Positions 42,588 through 51,584 are shown, counted from the first letter of the stretch. The stretch is DNA of 53,009 nucleotides from an uncultured Oscillospiraceae bacterium (GCA_947623745.1 CANQHN010000020.1:1-53009), one strand, 5' to 3'. Program-made: numbers and translations. The notes: a model not told the origin generated them from the sequence alone.

Positions 42588-43523
42588 ATGAAGTTAGCTT
42601 TCGTCTACGCCGGCCAGGGCAGCCAGAGGGTGGGCATGGGGCAGGACTTCTATGAGCAGTACCCCGCTTTTCGTGCCTTTCTGGACGGCCTGTCCCTGGA
42701 TTTCGACGTGAAGCGGCTCTGCTTTGAGGGGCCCGGGGAGAAGCTCTCCCAGACCCGGTACACCCAGCCCTGCATGGCCGCGTTCGCCGTGGGGGTCACC
42801 GATCTGCTCTTGGCCGAGGGGGTCGTCCCCCAGGCCGCCGCCGGCCTGTCCCTGGGGGAGTACTCCGCCCTGTACGCCGCCGGGGTGTTCGACAGAAGGA
42901 CCGTACTGGACACCGTGGCCCTTCGGGGCCGGGTTATGGAGGAGGCGGCCGCCGGACTGGCGTGCGGCATGACCGCCGTGCTGGGCCTGGACCGGGATAA
43001 TTTGCAGAGGGCCTGCGACGGTGCCTCCGCTCTGGGCGTGGTCCAGATCTGCAACTACAACTGCCCCGGCCAGCTGGTCATCGGTGGGGAGAAGGCCGCC
43101 GTGGACCGAGCCGGGGAGCTGGCGAAGGAGCTGGGGGCCAGGCGCTGTATGCCCCTGAAGGTCAGCGGCCCCTTCCACACCCGGCTGATGAGGCCCGCCG
43201 GGGATGCCCTGCGGGAGCATTTCCGGACGATCCCCTTCGGGGCGATGCGGTTCCCCGTCTACTTCAACTGCACGGGGGACAGGATGGGGCCGGAGGACAC
43301 TATCCCCGCCCTGCTGGAGCGACAGGTCCAGTCCCCCGTCCGCTGGGAGGACACCATCCGGGCCCTGGAGCGGGACGGCTTCGACACGGTAGTGGAGATC
43401 GGCCCCGGCAGGACGCTGAGCGGCTTTTTCAAAAAGACCGCCCCCGGCATCAGGACATACAGCATCGACACGGCGGAGGACTTCCGAAAGGTGGTCTCCG
43501 AATGGAAAGGAGGGGCCCAATGA
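42588..43523 (+). CDS. fabD: Malonyl-CoA:ACP transacylase
   Basis: 311 residues; loads malonyl units onto ACP. GQGSQ oxyanion motif near the N-terminus, nucleophile Ser in GLSLGEYSAL and His in GPFHTRLM. Start ATG at 42588 (MKLAFVYAGQGSQ), preceded by GGCGGAGG; it follows fabK by 1 nt. Confidence 0.95.
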   Translation: MKLAFVYAGQGSQRVGMGQDFYEQYPAFRAFLDGLSLDFDVKRLCFEGPGEKLSQTRYTQPCMAAFAVGVTDLLLAEGVVPQAAAGLSLGEYSALYAAGVFDRRTVLDTVALRGRVMEEAAAGLACGMTAVLGLDRDNLQRACDGASALGVVQICNYNCPGQLVIGGEKAAVDRAGELAKELGARRCMPLKVSGPFHTRLMRPAGDALREHFRTIPFGAMRFPVYFNCTGDRMGPEDTIPALLERQVQSPVRWEDTIRALERDGFDTVVEIGPGRTLSGFFKKTAPGIRTYSIDTAEDFRKVVSEWKGGAQ

Positions 43524-44266
43524 GGACCATGGAGGGGATGGCCGCCCTGGTCACCGGCGGCAGCCGGGGCATTGGCCGGGCGGTCTGCCTGGAGCTGGCC
43601 CGGCGGGGGGCGGCGGTGGCCGTCAACTACGCGGGTAGCGAGACCGCCGCCCGGGAGACGGCGGAGCGGTGCCGGGAGCTGGGCGCCGAGGCGGAGATCT
43701 TCCGGGCCGACGTGTCCGGCGCCGCCGCCTGCGAGGAGCTGGTGAGGGCGGTGCGGGAGCGGTTCGGCCGGGTAGACATCCTGGTGAACAACGCCGGGAT
43801 CACCCGGGACGGCCTGCTGATGACCGCCCGGGAGGAGGACTTCGACCAGGTGATCGCCACCAACCTGAAGGGGGCCTGCTTCTGCATGAAGGCGGCCTCC
43901 CGGCTGATGGTCCGGCAGCGGTTCGGCCGGATCGTCAATCTCAGCAGCGTGGTGGGCCTCCGGGGCAATCCGGGCCAGACCATCTACGCCGCCAGCAAGG
44001 CGGGCATCGTGGGCCTGACCAAGGCGGCGGCTAAGGAGCTGGCCGCGAAGAACATCACCGTCAACGCCGTGGCCCCCGGCTTCATCGAGACTGACATGAC
44101 CGCCGTTCTTCCCGAGAAGGGGAGGGCGGCCATGCTGGCCGGTATCCCGGCGGGCCGGCCCGGCGCCCCGGAGGACGTGGCCCGGGCCGCCGCCTTCTTC
44201 GCGGAGCGGGACAGCGCCTATCTCACCGGCCAGGTGTTGTGTGTGGACGGCGGGATGGCGGTTTAG
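43520..44266 (+). CDS. fabG: 3-oxoacyl-ACP reductase
   Basis: 248 residues, NADPH-dependent short-chain dehydrogenase for the first reduction of each cycle. TGGSRGIG cofactor loop, NNAG, catalytic Ser in LSSVVG and YAASK, and the FabG ending GQVLCVDGGM. The ATG at 43520 overlaps the fabD stop and follows AAAGGAGGGG. Confidence 0.96.
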   Translation: MRTMEGMAALVTGGSRGIGRAVCLELARRGAAVAVNYAGSETAARETAERCRELGAEAEIFRADVSGAAACEELVRAVRERFGRVDILVNNAGITRDGLLMTAREEDFDQVIATNLKGACFCMKAASRLMVRQRFGRIVNLSSVVGLRGNPGQTIYAASKAGIVGLTKAAAKELAAKNITVNAVAPGFIETDMTAVLPEKGRAAMLAGIPAGRPGAPEDVARAAAFFAERDSAYLTGQVLCVDGGMAV

Positions 44267-44279
44267 AGAGGTGAACGAG

Positions 44280-45521
44280 ATGGAAAAGCGCAGAGTTGTG
44301 ATCACCGGCGTAGGCACCGTGAACCCCATCGGGAACAGTGCGGCGGAGGCCTGGGCGGCCGCCAAGGCAGGGAAATGCGGCATCGGGCCCATCACCCGCT
44401 ACGACACCGCCGGCAGAAAGGTGAAGCTGGCCGGCGAGGTGAAAAATTTCGATCCGGACACCCTGCTGGGCCGGCGGGAGGCCCGGAAGATGGACCGGTT
44501 TACCCAGTTGGCCCTGGCCGCCGCCGATGAGGCTATGGCCAGCAGCGGGATCGACAGGGGGGCGGAGGACCTGGACCGCTGCGGCGTCCTCTTCGCCAGC
44601 GGCATCGGCGGCTTCGCCACCGTGGAGGAGGCCGCCCAACGGGCCGCCGAGCGGGGGTTCGACGCGGTGTCCCCCTTCATGATCCCCATGATCATCCCCA
44701 ACATGGCCGCAGGGCGGATCGCCATCCGCTACGGGTTTCGGGGCATGTGCTCCTGCGTGGCCACCGCCTGCGCCAGCGGCGCCAACGCCGTGGGCGACGC
44801 CTTCCGCTACATTCGGGACGGCTACGCCGAGGTGATGCTGTGCGGCGGGGCGGAGGCCGCTGTCACCCCCCTGGCCATGGGGGGCTTTACGGCCATGAAG
44901 GCCCTGTCCGAGAGCACCGACCCCCTGCGGGCCTCCATCCCCTTCGACGCGGAGCGCAGCGGCTTCGTCATGGGGGAGGGGGCCGGGGCCCTGGTGCTGG
45001 AGGAGTACGGACACGCCCGGGCCAGAGGGGCCAAGATCTACGCCGAGGTGGCGGGCTGCGCCGCCAACTGCGACGCCTACCACATCACCGCCCCCGCCCC
45101 CGGCGGGGCGGGGGGCGCCGCGTGCATGGCCCAGGCCCTCTCCGACGCCGGGCTGGAGCCGGAGAGCGTGGACTACATCAACGTCCACGGCACCTCCACC
45201 CCCCTCAACGACGCCTGTGAGACGGCGGCGATCCGCACCGCCTTTGGGAAGCACGCCGATAGGCTGATGGTCAGCTCCACCAAGTCCATGACCGGCCACC
45301 TGCTGGGGGCCGCCGGGGCGGTGGAGGCCATCTTTACCGCCCTGGCCCTGCGGGACGGGTTCGTTCCCCCCACCATCGGTTACAAGGTCCCAGACCCGGC
45401 CTGCGACCTGGACGTGGTGCCCAACCAGGGCCGGGCGGCGGACATCCGGGTGGCCCTGTCCAACTCTCTGGGATTCGGCGGGCACAACGCGGTCGTCGTG
45501 CTGAAAAGGTGGGAGGGGTGA
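44280..45521 (+). CDS. fabF: 3-oxoacyl-ACP synthase II
   Basis: 413 residues; main elongating condensing enzyme. Active Cys in [13 protein letters not shown], His in [10 protein letters not shown] and [12 protein letters not shown], plus [10 protein letters not shown] at the C-terminus. The ATG at 44280 ([14 protein letters not shown]) follows AGAGAGGTG, 13 nt after fabG. Confidence 0.97.
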   Translation: MEKRRVVITGVGTVNPIGNSAAEAWAAAKAGKCGIGPITRYDTAGRKVKLAGEVKNFDPDTLLGRREARKMDRFTQLALAAADEAMASSGIDRGAEDLDRCGVLFASGIGGFATVEEAAQRAAERGFDAVSPFMIPMIIPNMAAGRIAIRYGFRGMCSCVATACASGANAVGDAFRYIRDGYAEVMLCGGAEAAVTPLAMGGFTAMKALSESTDPLRASIPFDAERSGFVMGEGAGALVLEEYGHARARGAKIYAEVAGCAANCDAYHITAPAPGGAGGAACMAQALSDAGLEPESVDYINVHGTSTPLNDACETAAIRTAFGKHADRLMVSSTKSMTGHLLGAAGAVEAIFTALALRDGFVPPTIGYKVPDPACDLDVVPNQGRAADIRVALSNSLGFGGHNAVVVLKRWEG

Positions 45522-45523
45522 AC

Positions 45524-45967
45524 ATGGAGCTGGATATCGACCAGATCGAGGCCCTGCTGCCCCACAGGTATCCCTTCCTCCTGGTGGACAGGATCACCCA
45601 GTGCGTCCCCGGCCAGAGCGCCAGGGGAATCAAGTGCGTCACCGCCAACGAGCCCTTCTTCCAGGGGCACTTTCCTGGCTATAAGGTCATGCCCGGCGTC
45701 CTCATCGTGGAGGCCATGGCCCAGGTGGGAGCGGTGGCCATCCTGACGGAGGAGGGGAACCAGGGTAAGCTGGCCCTGTTCGGCGGCATCAAGAACTGCC
45801 GCTTCAAGAGGCAGGTGCGCCCCGGCGATGTGCTGGATCTGGAGTGCGAGCTCACCGCCCGCCAGGGGCCGGTGGGACACGGCGCCGCGGCGGCAAAGGT
45901 CAACGGCCAGCTGGCCGCCCGGGCGGAGCTGACCTTCGCCCTGGTTGATATGCCCAAAGCGACTTGA
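45524..45967 (+). CDS. fabZ: 3-hydroxyacyl-ACP dehydratase
   Basis: 147 residues, hot-dog fold. [14 protein letters not shown], catalytic His in GHFPG and Glu in [12 protein letters not shown]. Start ATG at 45524, 5 nt after GGGAGGGG and 2 nt after the fabF stop. Last enzyme of the operon. Confidence 0.96.
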   Translation: MELDIDQIEALLPHRYPFLLVDRITQCVPGQSARGIKCVTANEPFFQGHFPGYKVMPGVLIVEAMAQVGAVAILTEEGNQGKLALFGGIKNCRFKRQVRPGDVLDLECELTARQGPVGHGAAAAKVNGQLAARAELTFALVDMPKAT

Positions 45968-45992
45968 AAAAAAGGACGGGATGTGGTATCTT
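45964..45992 (+). promoter_or_regulatory. Possible internal promoter for the MarR gene
   Basis: TTGAAA (45964-45969), 17-nt spacer, TATCTT (45987-45992), overlapping the fabZ stop. It would let the regulator be made when the main promoter is closed. Confidence 0.5.
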
Positions 45993-46019
45993 ACCTGTAT
46001 AAGAGGGGAGGGGCCCGCT

Positions 46020-46460
46020 ATGCTGGAGGACAGCTTCTCGGCCGTTTACACCAAGTTCAAGCTCCATTTCTATCAGGAGATCTTCGCCCGGTTCCAGACC
46101 AGGGAGGCCAGCCTGACGGCGGTGGAGACCTTCTGCATGGAGGTCATCCAGGCGCTGAAAGAGCCCACGGTGAACGAGTTTGCCTCCTTTGTGGGCATCT
46201 CGTCCCCCAACGCGGCCTATAAGATCGGCAGCCTGATCCAGAAGGGGTATGTGGAGAAGGTCCAGTCCCCCAGCGACCGGCGGGAGTACCACCTGCGGCC
46301 CACCCAGAAGTATATGGACTACTACAACATCAGCACCAGCTACATCCGGCAGGTGATGGACCGGGTCAAGACCCGGCTGAGCCCCGGCGAGATCGAGGAG
46401 CTGGACCGGATGCTCCAGGTGGTCAGCCGGGAGCTCATGCCGGAGGTGGAGCTGAAATAG
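46020..46460 (+). CDS. MarR-family regulator, likely controlling fatty acid synthesis
   Basis: 146 residues with a winged helix (TVNEFASFVGISSPNAAYKIGSLIQKGYVEKVQSPSDRREYHLRPT). The position at the end of the fab cluster and the palindromes at its front suggest a FabT-like repressor sensing long-chain acyl-ACP. Start ATG at 46020 after AGGGGAGGGG; the 52-nt gap to fabZ holds a possible separate promoter. Not close enough by eye to name it fabT. Confidence 0.85.
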   Translation: MLEDSFSAVYTKFKLHFYQEIFARFQTREASLTAVETFCMEVIQALKEPTVNEFASFVGISSPNAAYKIGSLIQKGYVEKVQSPSDRREYHLRPTQKYMDYYNISTSYIRQVMDRVKTRLSPGEIEELDRMLQVVSRELMPEVELK

Positions 46461-46493
46461 CGGCAGCCCTGTGGAAGAATAGATGGGAAATGA

Positions 46494-46527
46494 AAAACAG
46501 CCCCCGCCAGCGGCGGGGGCTGTTTTT
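46494..46527. terminator. Bidirectional terminator between the fab operon and sufB
   Basis: AAAACAGCCCCCGCC pairs with GGCGGGGGCTGTTTT (46494-46508, 46512-46526): T run on the plus side, and A run giving T on the minus side. It ends both the marR and sufB transcripts. Confidence 0.95.
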
Positions 46528-46544
46528 ATGACGGGTTAGAAAGT

Positions 46545-47462
46545 TTACTTCAGGAACCCGTTGACGATCTGCTCCTCGGCCTCCTTCTCGGTCAGCCCCA
46601 GGGTCATCAGCTTGGTGAGCTGCTCCCCGGCGATCTTGCCGATGGCGGCCTCGTGGACCAGGCTGGCGTCCAGGCAGTTGGCGGTGACCTCCGGGATGGC
46701 GGACACCACCCCCTGGTCCATGATGATGGCGTCGCACTCGGAGTGGCCGTAGCAGGGGGCGTTGCCGTTGATCCGGGCCAGAAAGACCTGCTTGGACTGG
46801 TCCCGGGCGACCGAGCGGGAGATCACGTTGGTGTGGCAGCCCTCGCCGTCCAGGTCCACGGTGAAGTCAGATTTGGCCAGCTGCCTGCCGTGGGTCATCA
46901 CCTTCTCCTTGATGATGAGGGTGGCGCCGGGGCCCAGCTTGGCCCGGGTGGTGCGCACGGTGGAGTCCACCCCCTTGATCTGGGTGGTCTCCATCTCCAT
47001 GTAGCTGCCCTCGTCCATCTCCACCACGGTGGTGGGGTTCATGATGTTCTCGCCCAGGCCGTCCCCCTCGCCGTAGTGGCGCTCCACGTAGCGGACCTTG
47101 GCGTTTTTGCCCACGTGGAAGGTGTGGATGCCGCTGTGCTCCGAGTTCTGCACCCCGCAGTTGTGGATGCCGCAGCCGGCCACGATGGTCACGTCGCTGT
47201 CCGCGCCGATGAAAAAGTCGTTGTAGACCGTCTCGGTCAGGCCGCTCTCGCTGAGGACGACGGGGATGTGGACCGACTCGTTTTTCGTGCCCGGCTGGAT
47301 GACGATGTCGATGCCGTCCTTGTCGGCCTTGGTGACAATGTCGATGTGGGCGGTGGTGTTCCGGCCGGCTTTTTTGCCGTTGGCCCGGATGTTGTAGGCC
47401 CCCTCGGGGACCTCATGCAGGCCGGCGACCTGCTCCAGAAGGCTCATCTGAATGGCGTCCAT
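46545..47462 (-). CDS. sufB: Iron-sulfur scaffold protein SufB/SufD-like (minimal form)
   Basis: 305 residues with the right-handed beta-helix core of SufB/SufD (FHVGKNAKVRYVERHYG, TRAKLGPGATL, GHSECDAIIMDQG, HEAAIGKIAGEQL). It lacks the long N-terminal part of E. coli SufB (about 495 residues). With the SufC partner alone next to it, and no cysteine desulfurase or SufU, it resembles the minimal SufBC (Sms-type) systems of anaerobes. Cys and His at C96, C101 and C237-type positions may hold the cluster. ATG 13 nt after sufC. Confidence 0.88.
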   Translation of the reverse strand: MDAIQMSLLEQVAGLHEVPEGAYNIRANGKKAGRNTTAHIDIVTKADKDGIDIVIQPGTKNESVHIPVVLSESGLTETVYNDFFIGADSDVTIVAGCGIHNCGVQNSEHSGIHTFHVGKNAKVRYVERHYGEGDGLGENIMNPTTVVEMDEGSYMEMETTQIKGVDSTVRTTRAKLGPGATLIIKEKVMTHGRQLAKSDFTVDLDGEGCHTNVISRSVARDQSKQVFLARINGNAPCYGHSECDAIIMDQGVVSAIPEVTANCLDASLVHEAAIGKIAGEQLTKLMTLGLTEKEAEEQIVNGFLK

Positions 47463-47475
47463 AAACAGCTCCTCC

Positions 47476-48204
47476 TCACTTTACCTTGTCGGACAGGGCG
47501 CTGCACACGCCCCCGGTGCCGCCCAGCAGGCCGGGCAGGACGCGGTCCCTGGTCCCGTCCTCCTGCACCCGGCCGTCGGCCAGGACGATGATCCGGTCGG
47601 CGATATCCAGGATGCGCTCCTGGTGGGAGATGATGAGGATGGAGCCGTTGATCTTTTCATGGAGGTGCTCAAAGACGTGGATCAGGTTGGAGAAGGACCA
47701 CAGGTCGATGCCCGCCTCCGGCTCGTCGAAGATGGACAACTTGGTGCCCCGCGCCATGATCATGGCGATCTCGATGCGCTTGAGCTCGCCGCCGGACAGG
47801 GAGGCGTCCACCTCCCGGTCGATATAGTCCTTAGCGCACAGGCCAACTTCTGACAAGTAGCCGCAGGCCTCGGCCACGCCGATGCGCTTGCCGCTGGCCA
47901 GAGTGATCAGGTCCTTCACGGTCAGGCCCTTGAACCGCACGGGCTGCTGAAAGGCAAAGCTGATGCCCTTGTTGGCTCGTTCGGTGATATTCAGGCCGGT
48001 GATGTCCTCCCCGTCCAGCAGGATGCGGCCCTGGGTGGGGGTCAGGATACCGGCGATGACCTTGGCCAGAGTGGACTTGCCGCCCCCGTTGGGGCCGGTG
48101 ATGGCCACGAAGCGCTCGTCGATGGTCAGGTCGATGTCCCGCAGAATGTTTTTCTCGCCGCCGTCCTGTTCCACCTCATAACAGATGTGTTGTAGTTCCA
48201 GCAT
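47476..48204 (-). CDS. sufC: Iron-sulfur assembly ATPase SufC
   Basis: 242 residues, soluble ABC ATPase that drives the scaffold. Walker A GPNGGGKST, SufC-specific block GISFAFQQPVRFKG, signature LSGGELKRIEIAMIMA, Walker B LSIFDEPEAGIDLWS and switch His ISHQERIL. ATG follows GGAGGAG. Promoter at 48244-48272. Confidence 0.96.
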   Translation of the reverse strand: MLELQHICYEVEQDGGEKNILRDIDLTIDERFVAITGPNGGGKSTLAKVIAGILTPTQGRILLDGEDITGLNITERANKGISFAFQQPVRFKGLTVKDLITLASGKRIGVAEACGYLSEVGLCAKDYIDREVDASLSGGELKRIEIAMIMARGTKLSIFDEPEAGIDLWSFSNLIHVFEHLHEKINGSILIISHQERILDIADRIIVLADGRVQEDGTRDRVLPGLLGGTGGVCSALSDKVK

Positions 48205-48243
48205 AGCTTCTCCTCCGTAAAACGCAGTTCGGATTTGCCCTAT

Positions 48244-48272
48244 ATTTTACTTCAACTTTGCCTGTTTGTCTA
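48244..48272 (-). promoter_or_regulatory. Promoter of sufC-sufB
   Basis: TAGACA (48272-48267), 17-nt spacer, TAAAAT (48249-48244), about 40 nt before the sufC start. Confidence 0.7.
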
Positions 48273-48339
48273 TTCTATTTTTCCAGGCAGGGTGAAGGAC
48301 CCGCGGCGGCTTTGCGTTATGTGCCTGGGGACGCCGGCG

Positions 48340-49152
48340 TCACTCCAAAAAGCCCTCCCGGGGCGTGAGCTGAAAGCGGCGGGCCAGCTGACGCAGGGCG
48401 TCGTCGGTGATGGTGTTCTTCCATGGCAGATGGGCGATCTTCATGTAGATTTCCGCTGCCTTCTCCGCCGTCTCGATCAGGCCGAAGGTCTCGTCCAGAT
48501 CGGCCCCCGCGCCGTAGATGCCGTGCTGGGCCCAGACCACCAGCCGGGCGCTCTCCATCTGCTTCGCGGTGGCGGCGCCGATCTCGTTGGTGCCGCACAG
48601 CATCCAGGGCAGCACATTCACCCCGTCGGGGAATACCATGATGCACTCGGTGCACATCTGCCACAGGGTCCGGGTGAAGGAGCAGGAGTCCAGGTCGTGG
48701 ATGTAGGTCATAGCCAGCAGGTTGGACGGGTGACAGTGCATGATCACCCGGTTTCCCGGGCTGACGGCCAGCCGGGCGGCGTGGCTCATCAGGTGGGCGG
48801 GCAGCTCGGAGGTGAAGCTGCCCCCGTCGGTGAAGCCCCACAGCAGCCGGGCGGTGCGGCCGCCGTCAGAAACGTGGATCACCCCCAGGTTCCGGGCCGG
48901 GTCGTACTGGATATTTTTGAAGTATTTGCCGGTGCCTGTGACCAGGAAGTATTTGCCGTCCAGGGCGGGAGCTTCAAACCCAGTGGGGATCTCCCGGATG
49001 ACGGCGCCGACGTCCAGGTACTCCGCCACCTCCTCCTCGCCGAGCAGCAGGGAGATGTTGCCGCCGTTGCGCTCGTCCCAGCCGTGATTGTACATATTGG
49101 TGGCGGTGCGGACCATTTCGACCAAAAAGGGTGCAGTGAGGATATCTTGCAT
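48340..49152 (-). CDS. rhaD: Rhamnulose-1-phosphate aldolase
   Basis: 270 residues, class II zinc aldolase that splits L-rhamnulose-1-phosphate into dihydroxyacetone phosphate and lactaldehyde. WDERNGGNISL, TGTGKYFKNI, metal-binding HCHPSNLLA and QHGIYGAG are RhaD features. Start ATG at 49152 (MQDILTAPFLVEMV) after AAAGGAC. It follows the GH5-like gene by 43 nt on the same strand. The other rhamnose genes are not in the window. Confidence 0.92.
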   Translation of the reverse strand: MQDILTAPFLVEMVRTATNMYNHGWDERNGGNISLLLGEEEVAEYLDVGAVIREIPTGFEAPALDGKYFLVTGTGKYFKNIQYDPARNLGVIHVSDGGRTARLLWGFTDGGSFTSELPAHLMSHAARLAVSPGNRVIMHCHPSNLLAMTYIHDLDSCSFTRTLWQMCTECIMVFPDGVNVLPWMLCGTNEIGAATAKQMESARLVVWAQHGIYGAGADLDETFGLIETAEKAAEIYMKIAHLPWKNTITDDALRQLARRFQLTPREGFLE

Positions 49153-49195
49153 GGCGATCTGTCCTTTCTTTCTGCTGTCAGGTTCAAGCGGCGCC

Positions 49196-50929
49196 TTACT
49201 CACCGCGGGACTGGTATGCTTTCAACAGGTTTATTACGTCCTCGTTGACCCAGTAGGGACCGTCCTCCCACTGGGAGTAGTGCTCAAAGGGGATGACGTT
49301 GATTCCGATACCCACCAGCAGGTCCCTCGGGGCAAATACGACATGATCGCAGTTGTACATCCAGCTGATGTTGAGTTCCTGATAGAGCTTCAGCCACATC
49401 TCGTGGTAGGCCAGGTACTCGTCCACCGAGAGGGAATACGTATCTGTGCCCACCTCTGTGGCGATAAAGGTGACATTGTTCTGCTCCGCGATCTCCAGGT
49501 AGTGCTTGAGCATGGTGTCATAGATGTACTCCGCCGATACTGTCTCTCCGTTGGGGTAGTAGAAGGAGCCGTCGTCCCGGATGACAATGGTGGGGAAGGG
49601 GTCTCCCTCTACATCGGACATCGGCTGGTGGGACGGGATCTGCACGGACTCCATTCCCTCCTGTTCCAGCTCCACCATCCACAGGTTGACAAAGCCGCCG
49701 TGGGAGGCCATGGTGATCTCCTTCGCGCCCTCGGGGACCTGGACAGACCATATCTTGATGCCGTACTCATTCTCCGTGAGCGACACGGTTTGCTCCGCCC
49801 CGTCGATACAGATGATAGGGAGGTTGGCGTCCCAATATTGGACATATGCCTGGAACTCCCCGGCGGAAAAGGCGCTCTCCGCCTGGAGCTTCAGCTCCCC
49901 GTTGCGCCAGTCCAGAAAAGCGCCCGGCAGGTAGTCCACAGGCCAGTGCGTCTCCCGCAGGGGAACTCCCACGTCCTCAAAGCTCATTCTGTTGATTGAG
50001 CCGATGTGGGAGTGAAATGAGAAACAGCAGCCCATCTCCGCCAGCTTCTCATATCCGGGGGAGGCGTTCACAATAAGGATACGCCTGGGGTTGTCCGCCT
50101 GAAGCTGCTGGACCAGGGGGACCATCAAGTCAAGAAAGGTCTGGGTGATCTCCTCCATATTGTCTCCGGGTACACGCTCCTCCGTCATCAGCTCAAAACT
50201 CAGCGCGCCGCTGGGGATGTCTACGTAGCGGCGGGACAGCATCTCCCAGTATTCGGTGAAGGCCCGGCCGACCTCCGGGTCGGAGAAGCAGGCGTCGTAC
50301 TGGTTGACATTCTCGCCGGTCCACCAGTCGTGCCCCGCGGTGCCGGGAGCACCCGTGATGCTGAGCAGCAGGTGCATATCGTACTTCATGCACCAGCTAA
50401 GGAGCTCGTCCAGCTGCTCCAGCTCCGCCATGTTGATGCTCCACACATCGTCCGGATCGGACAGATAGGAAAAGCTGTACACCACCCGGACGCAGTTGAA
50501 GCCCTGCTCCGCCTGGAAACGGATCTGGTCCTCCGTCCAGCAGCGGCCGCCAGGGGTGTACTCGGCCCACCGCTCGTCGGGATAGAAGTTGTAGAAGATC
50601 TTGTTCTCCAGGATCAGCCCCGTCCAGTGGGGGAGCGCGCCGGCGGAGATGTCCCCCAGGGTGCAGGCGCCGCGTATCTCGTCGGTGATGATGTCGGTGT
50701 TGTAGGTCCCCACCTGGTCGATGGGCAGATACCAGGGCTCCTGGGCCTGCACCGCCGTGGGCTCGATGTGGTTGGGGGCCTTCTCCGGCTCCGTTTCGAT
50801 GGGCCCCGGAGAGGCGGAGCTTTCCGCGCCGCCGGAGGGCCCGGAGGACTGTCCGGGACCGGTCTGGCCGCAGGCGGGCACAGACAGCAGAAGTGATAGG
50901 GCCAGCGCGAGCGCAAGAGCTTTTTTCAT
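49196..50929 (-). CDS. Secreted GH5-like glycoside hydrolase lipoprotein, altered active-site motif
   Basis: 577 residues. Lipoprotein signal (LALSLLLSVPAC, lipidated Cys20), a low-complexity Ser/Pro/Glu linker, then a TIM barrel of the cellulase (GH5) clan (RFQAEQGFNCVRVVYSF; LLSITGAPG). The usual acid/base motif NEP is replaced by TEE in SFELMTEERV, keeping only the Glu. FIATEVGTDTYS near the end supplies the likely nucleophile. A beta-rich segment (about residues 330-440) is inserted. Activity is therefore uncertain; it may cleave or only bind a plant or host glycan at the cell surface. ATG after AGGAGGCG. Confidence 0.82.
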   Translation of the reverse strand: MKKALALALALSLLLSVPACGQTGPGQSSGPSGGAESSASPGPIETEPEKAPNHIEPTAVQAQEPWYLPIDQVGTYNTDIITDEIRGACTLGDISAGALPHWTGLILENKIFYNFYPDERWAEYTPGGRCWTEDQIRFQAEQGFNCVRVVYSFSYLSDPDDVWSINMAELEQLDELLSWCMKYDMHLLLSITGAPGTAGHDWWTGENVNQYDACFSDPEVGRAFTEYWEMLSRRYVDIPSGALSFELMTEERVPGDNMEEITQTFLDLMVPLVQQLQADNPRRILIVNASPGYEKLAEMGCCFSFHSHIGSINRMSFEDVGVPLRETHWPVDYLPGAFLDWRNGELKLQAESAFSAGEFQAYVQYWDANLPIICIDGAEQTVSLTENEYGIKIWSVQVPEGAKEITMASHGGFVNLWMVELEQEGMESVQIPSHQPMSDVEGDPFPTIVIRDDGSFYYPNGETVSAEYIYDTMLKHYLEIAEQNNVTFIATEVGTDTYSLSVDEYLAYHEMWLKLYQELNISWMYNCDHVVFAPRDLLVGIGINVIPFEHYSQWEDGPYWVNEDVINLLKAYQSRGE

Positions 50930-50977
50930 GGGATCGCCTCCTGAAATTTTCCTGTATTTGTTTTGGCGGCGCGGCCG

Positions 50978-51109
50978 TCATTTCAGCGCTTGGCTTAAAG
51001 TGTCCGGGATCCCCCGCGGTCCCCGCACCGCAAAGATCCCGTACTCTTTTCCCAGGACCTCAAAGGGGAAGCGGTCCGGCGGATAGCGTTTCAGCAGCTT
51101 GATCCGCAT
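50978..51109 (-). CDS. Small basic protein of 43 residues, possibly a remnant
   Basis: MRIKLLKRYPPDRFPF then VLGKEYGIFAVRGPRGIPDTLSQALK. Not recognised. The frame stays open a further 12 codons upstream without a start, and an out-of-frame ATG with an excellent AGGAG site overlaps it as TGATG. It may therefore be a frameshifted or translationally coupled gene. Located 48 nt upstream of the GH5-like gene on the same strand. Confidence 0.45.
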   Translation of the reverse strand: MRIKLLKRYPPDRFPFEVLGKEYGIFAVRGPRGIPDTLSQALK

Positions 51110-51208
51110 CAGCCTTTTTCTTTCAGCGGTGTCATAGGTGTCTCCTCATGTACTCTGATGTGATATGGTATAAGAGCCGCTTTGCGGCTATTATACCGTT
51201 TGTTTTTC

Positions 51209-51228
51209 TATACTTAGCCCGAAGTATA
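51209..51228. promoter_or_regulatory. Dyad, possible operator
   Basis: TATACTT-N6-AAGTATA, a perfect 7-bp inverted repeat in the AT-rich region upstream of the small gene and GH5-like gene. The regulator is unknown. Confidence 0.35.
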
Positions 51229-51272
51229 CGAACACCATTTCAAAAATCAATGTAGCAGTACACCGCAACGTG

Positions 51273-51311
51273 TTCGGCCTCATAGTCGCCATAGACGACT
51301 ATGAGGCCGAA
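51273..51311. repeat. Perfect 16-bp inverted repeat
   Basis: TTCGGCCTCATAGTCG (51273-51288) and its exact complement (51296-51311) around CCATAGA. No T run follows, so it is not a normal terminator. Right next to a gene fragment, it could be the scar of an excised element. Confidence 0.6.
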
Positions 51312-51323
51312 ACGCATTTATAG

Positions 51324-51551
51324 ACCAAACGCGCCACATACAAGGATATCCGGGCTTGGGTCAAGAAGCACTACGGCCTGCACGTCAGCAACCTTGCTAT
51401 TTCGTGGACAAAAGACCTCTGTGGGCTTGCGAAAGTCCAGAATAAGGGCCCAAAAGGAGCCCACGGGCCCTATGCCGCAGAGCTTACCCCGGAGAAAGCA
51501 AACGCCATCCGCGAGGCGTTCCGCTGGTTTGGAATCATTGAAAGCGAATAA
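51324..51551 (+). pseudogene. Gene fragment: C-terminal tail seen on clostridial RlmD-type rRNA methyltransferases
   Basis: An open frame without start reads TYKDIRAWVKKHYGLHVSN, then a Lys/Gly-rich stretch, then LTPEKANAIREAFRWFGII and TAA at 51549. I recognise this pattern (TYKEIQ...KYGFKV...PEKEEAI.DA..YFGMI) as the extra C-terminal domain on 23S rRNA uracil methyltransferases of Clostridia. The catalytic part is absent; an in-frame TAG lies immediately upstream at 51321. Confidence 0.55.
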
Positions 51552-51560
51552 AACGAGAAG

Positions 51561-51584
51561 AAGGGCGACCGCGCGGCCGCCCTT
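51561..51584 (+). terminator. Hairpin after the gene fragment
   Basis: AAGGGCG-A-CCGC pairs with GCGG-C-CGCCCTT, 9 nt after the stop of the fragment; no strong T run until 51600. Confidence 0.5.

Noticed and set aside
46545-47462. SufD instead of SufB
   Set aside because: SufB and SufD share the core; I kept SufB because it is the only scaffold partner of SufC here.
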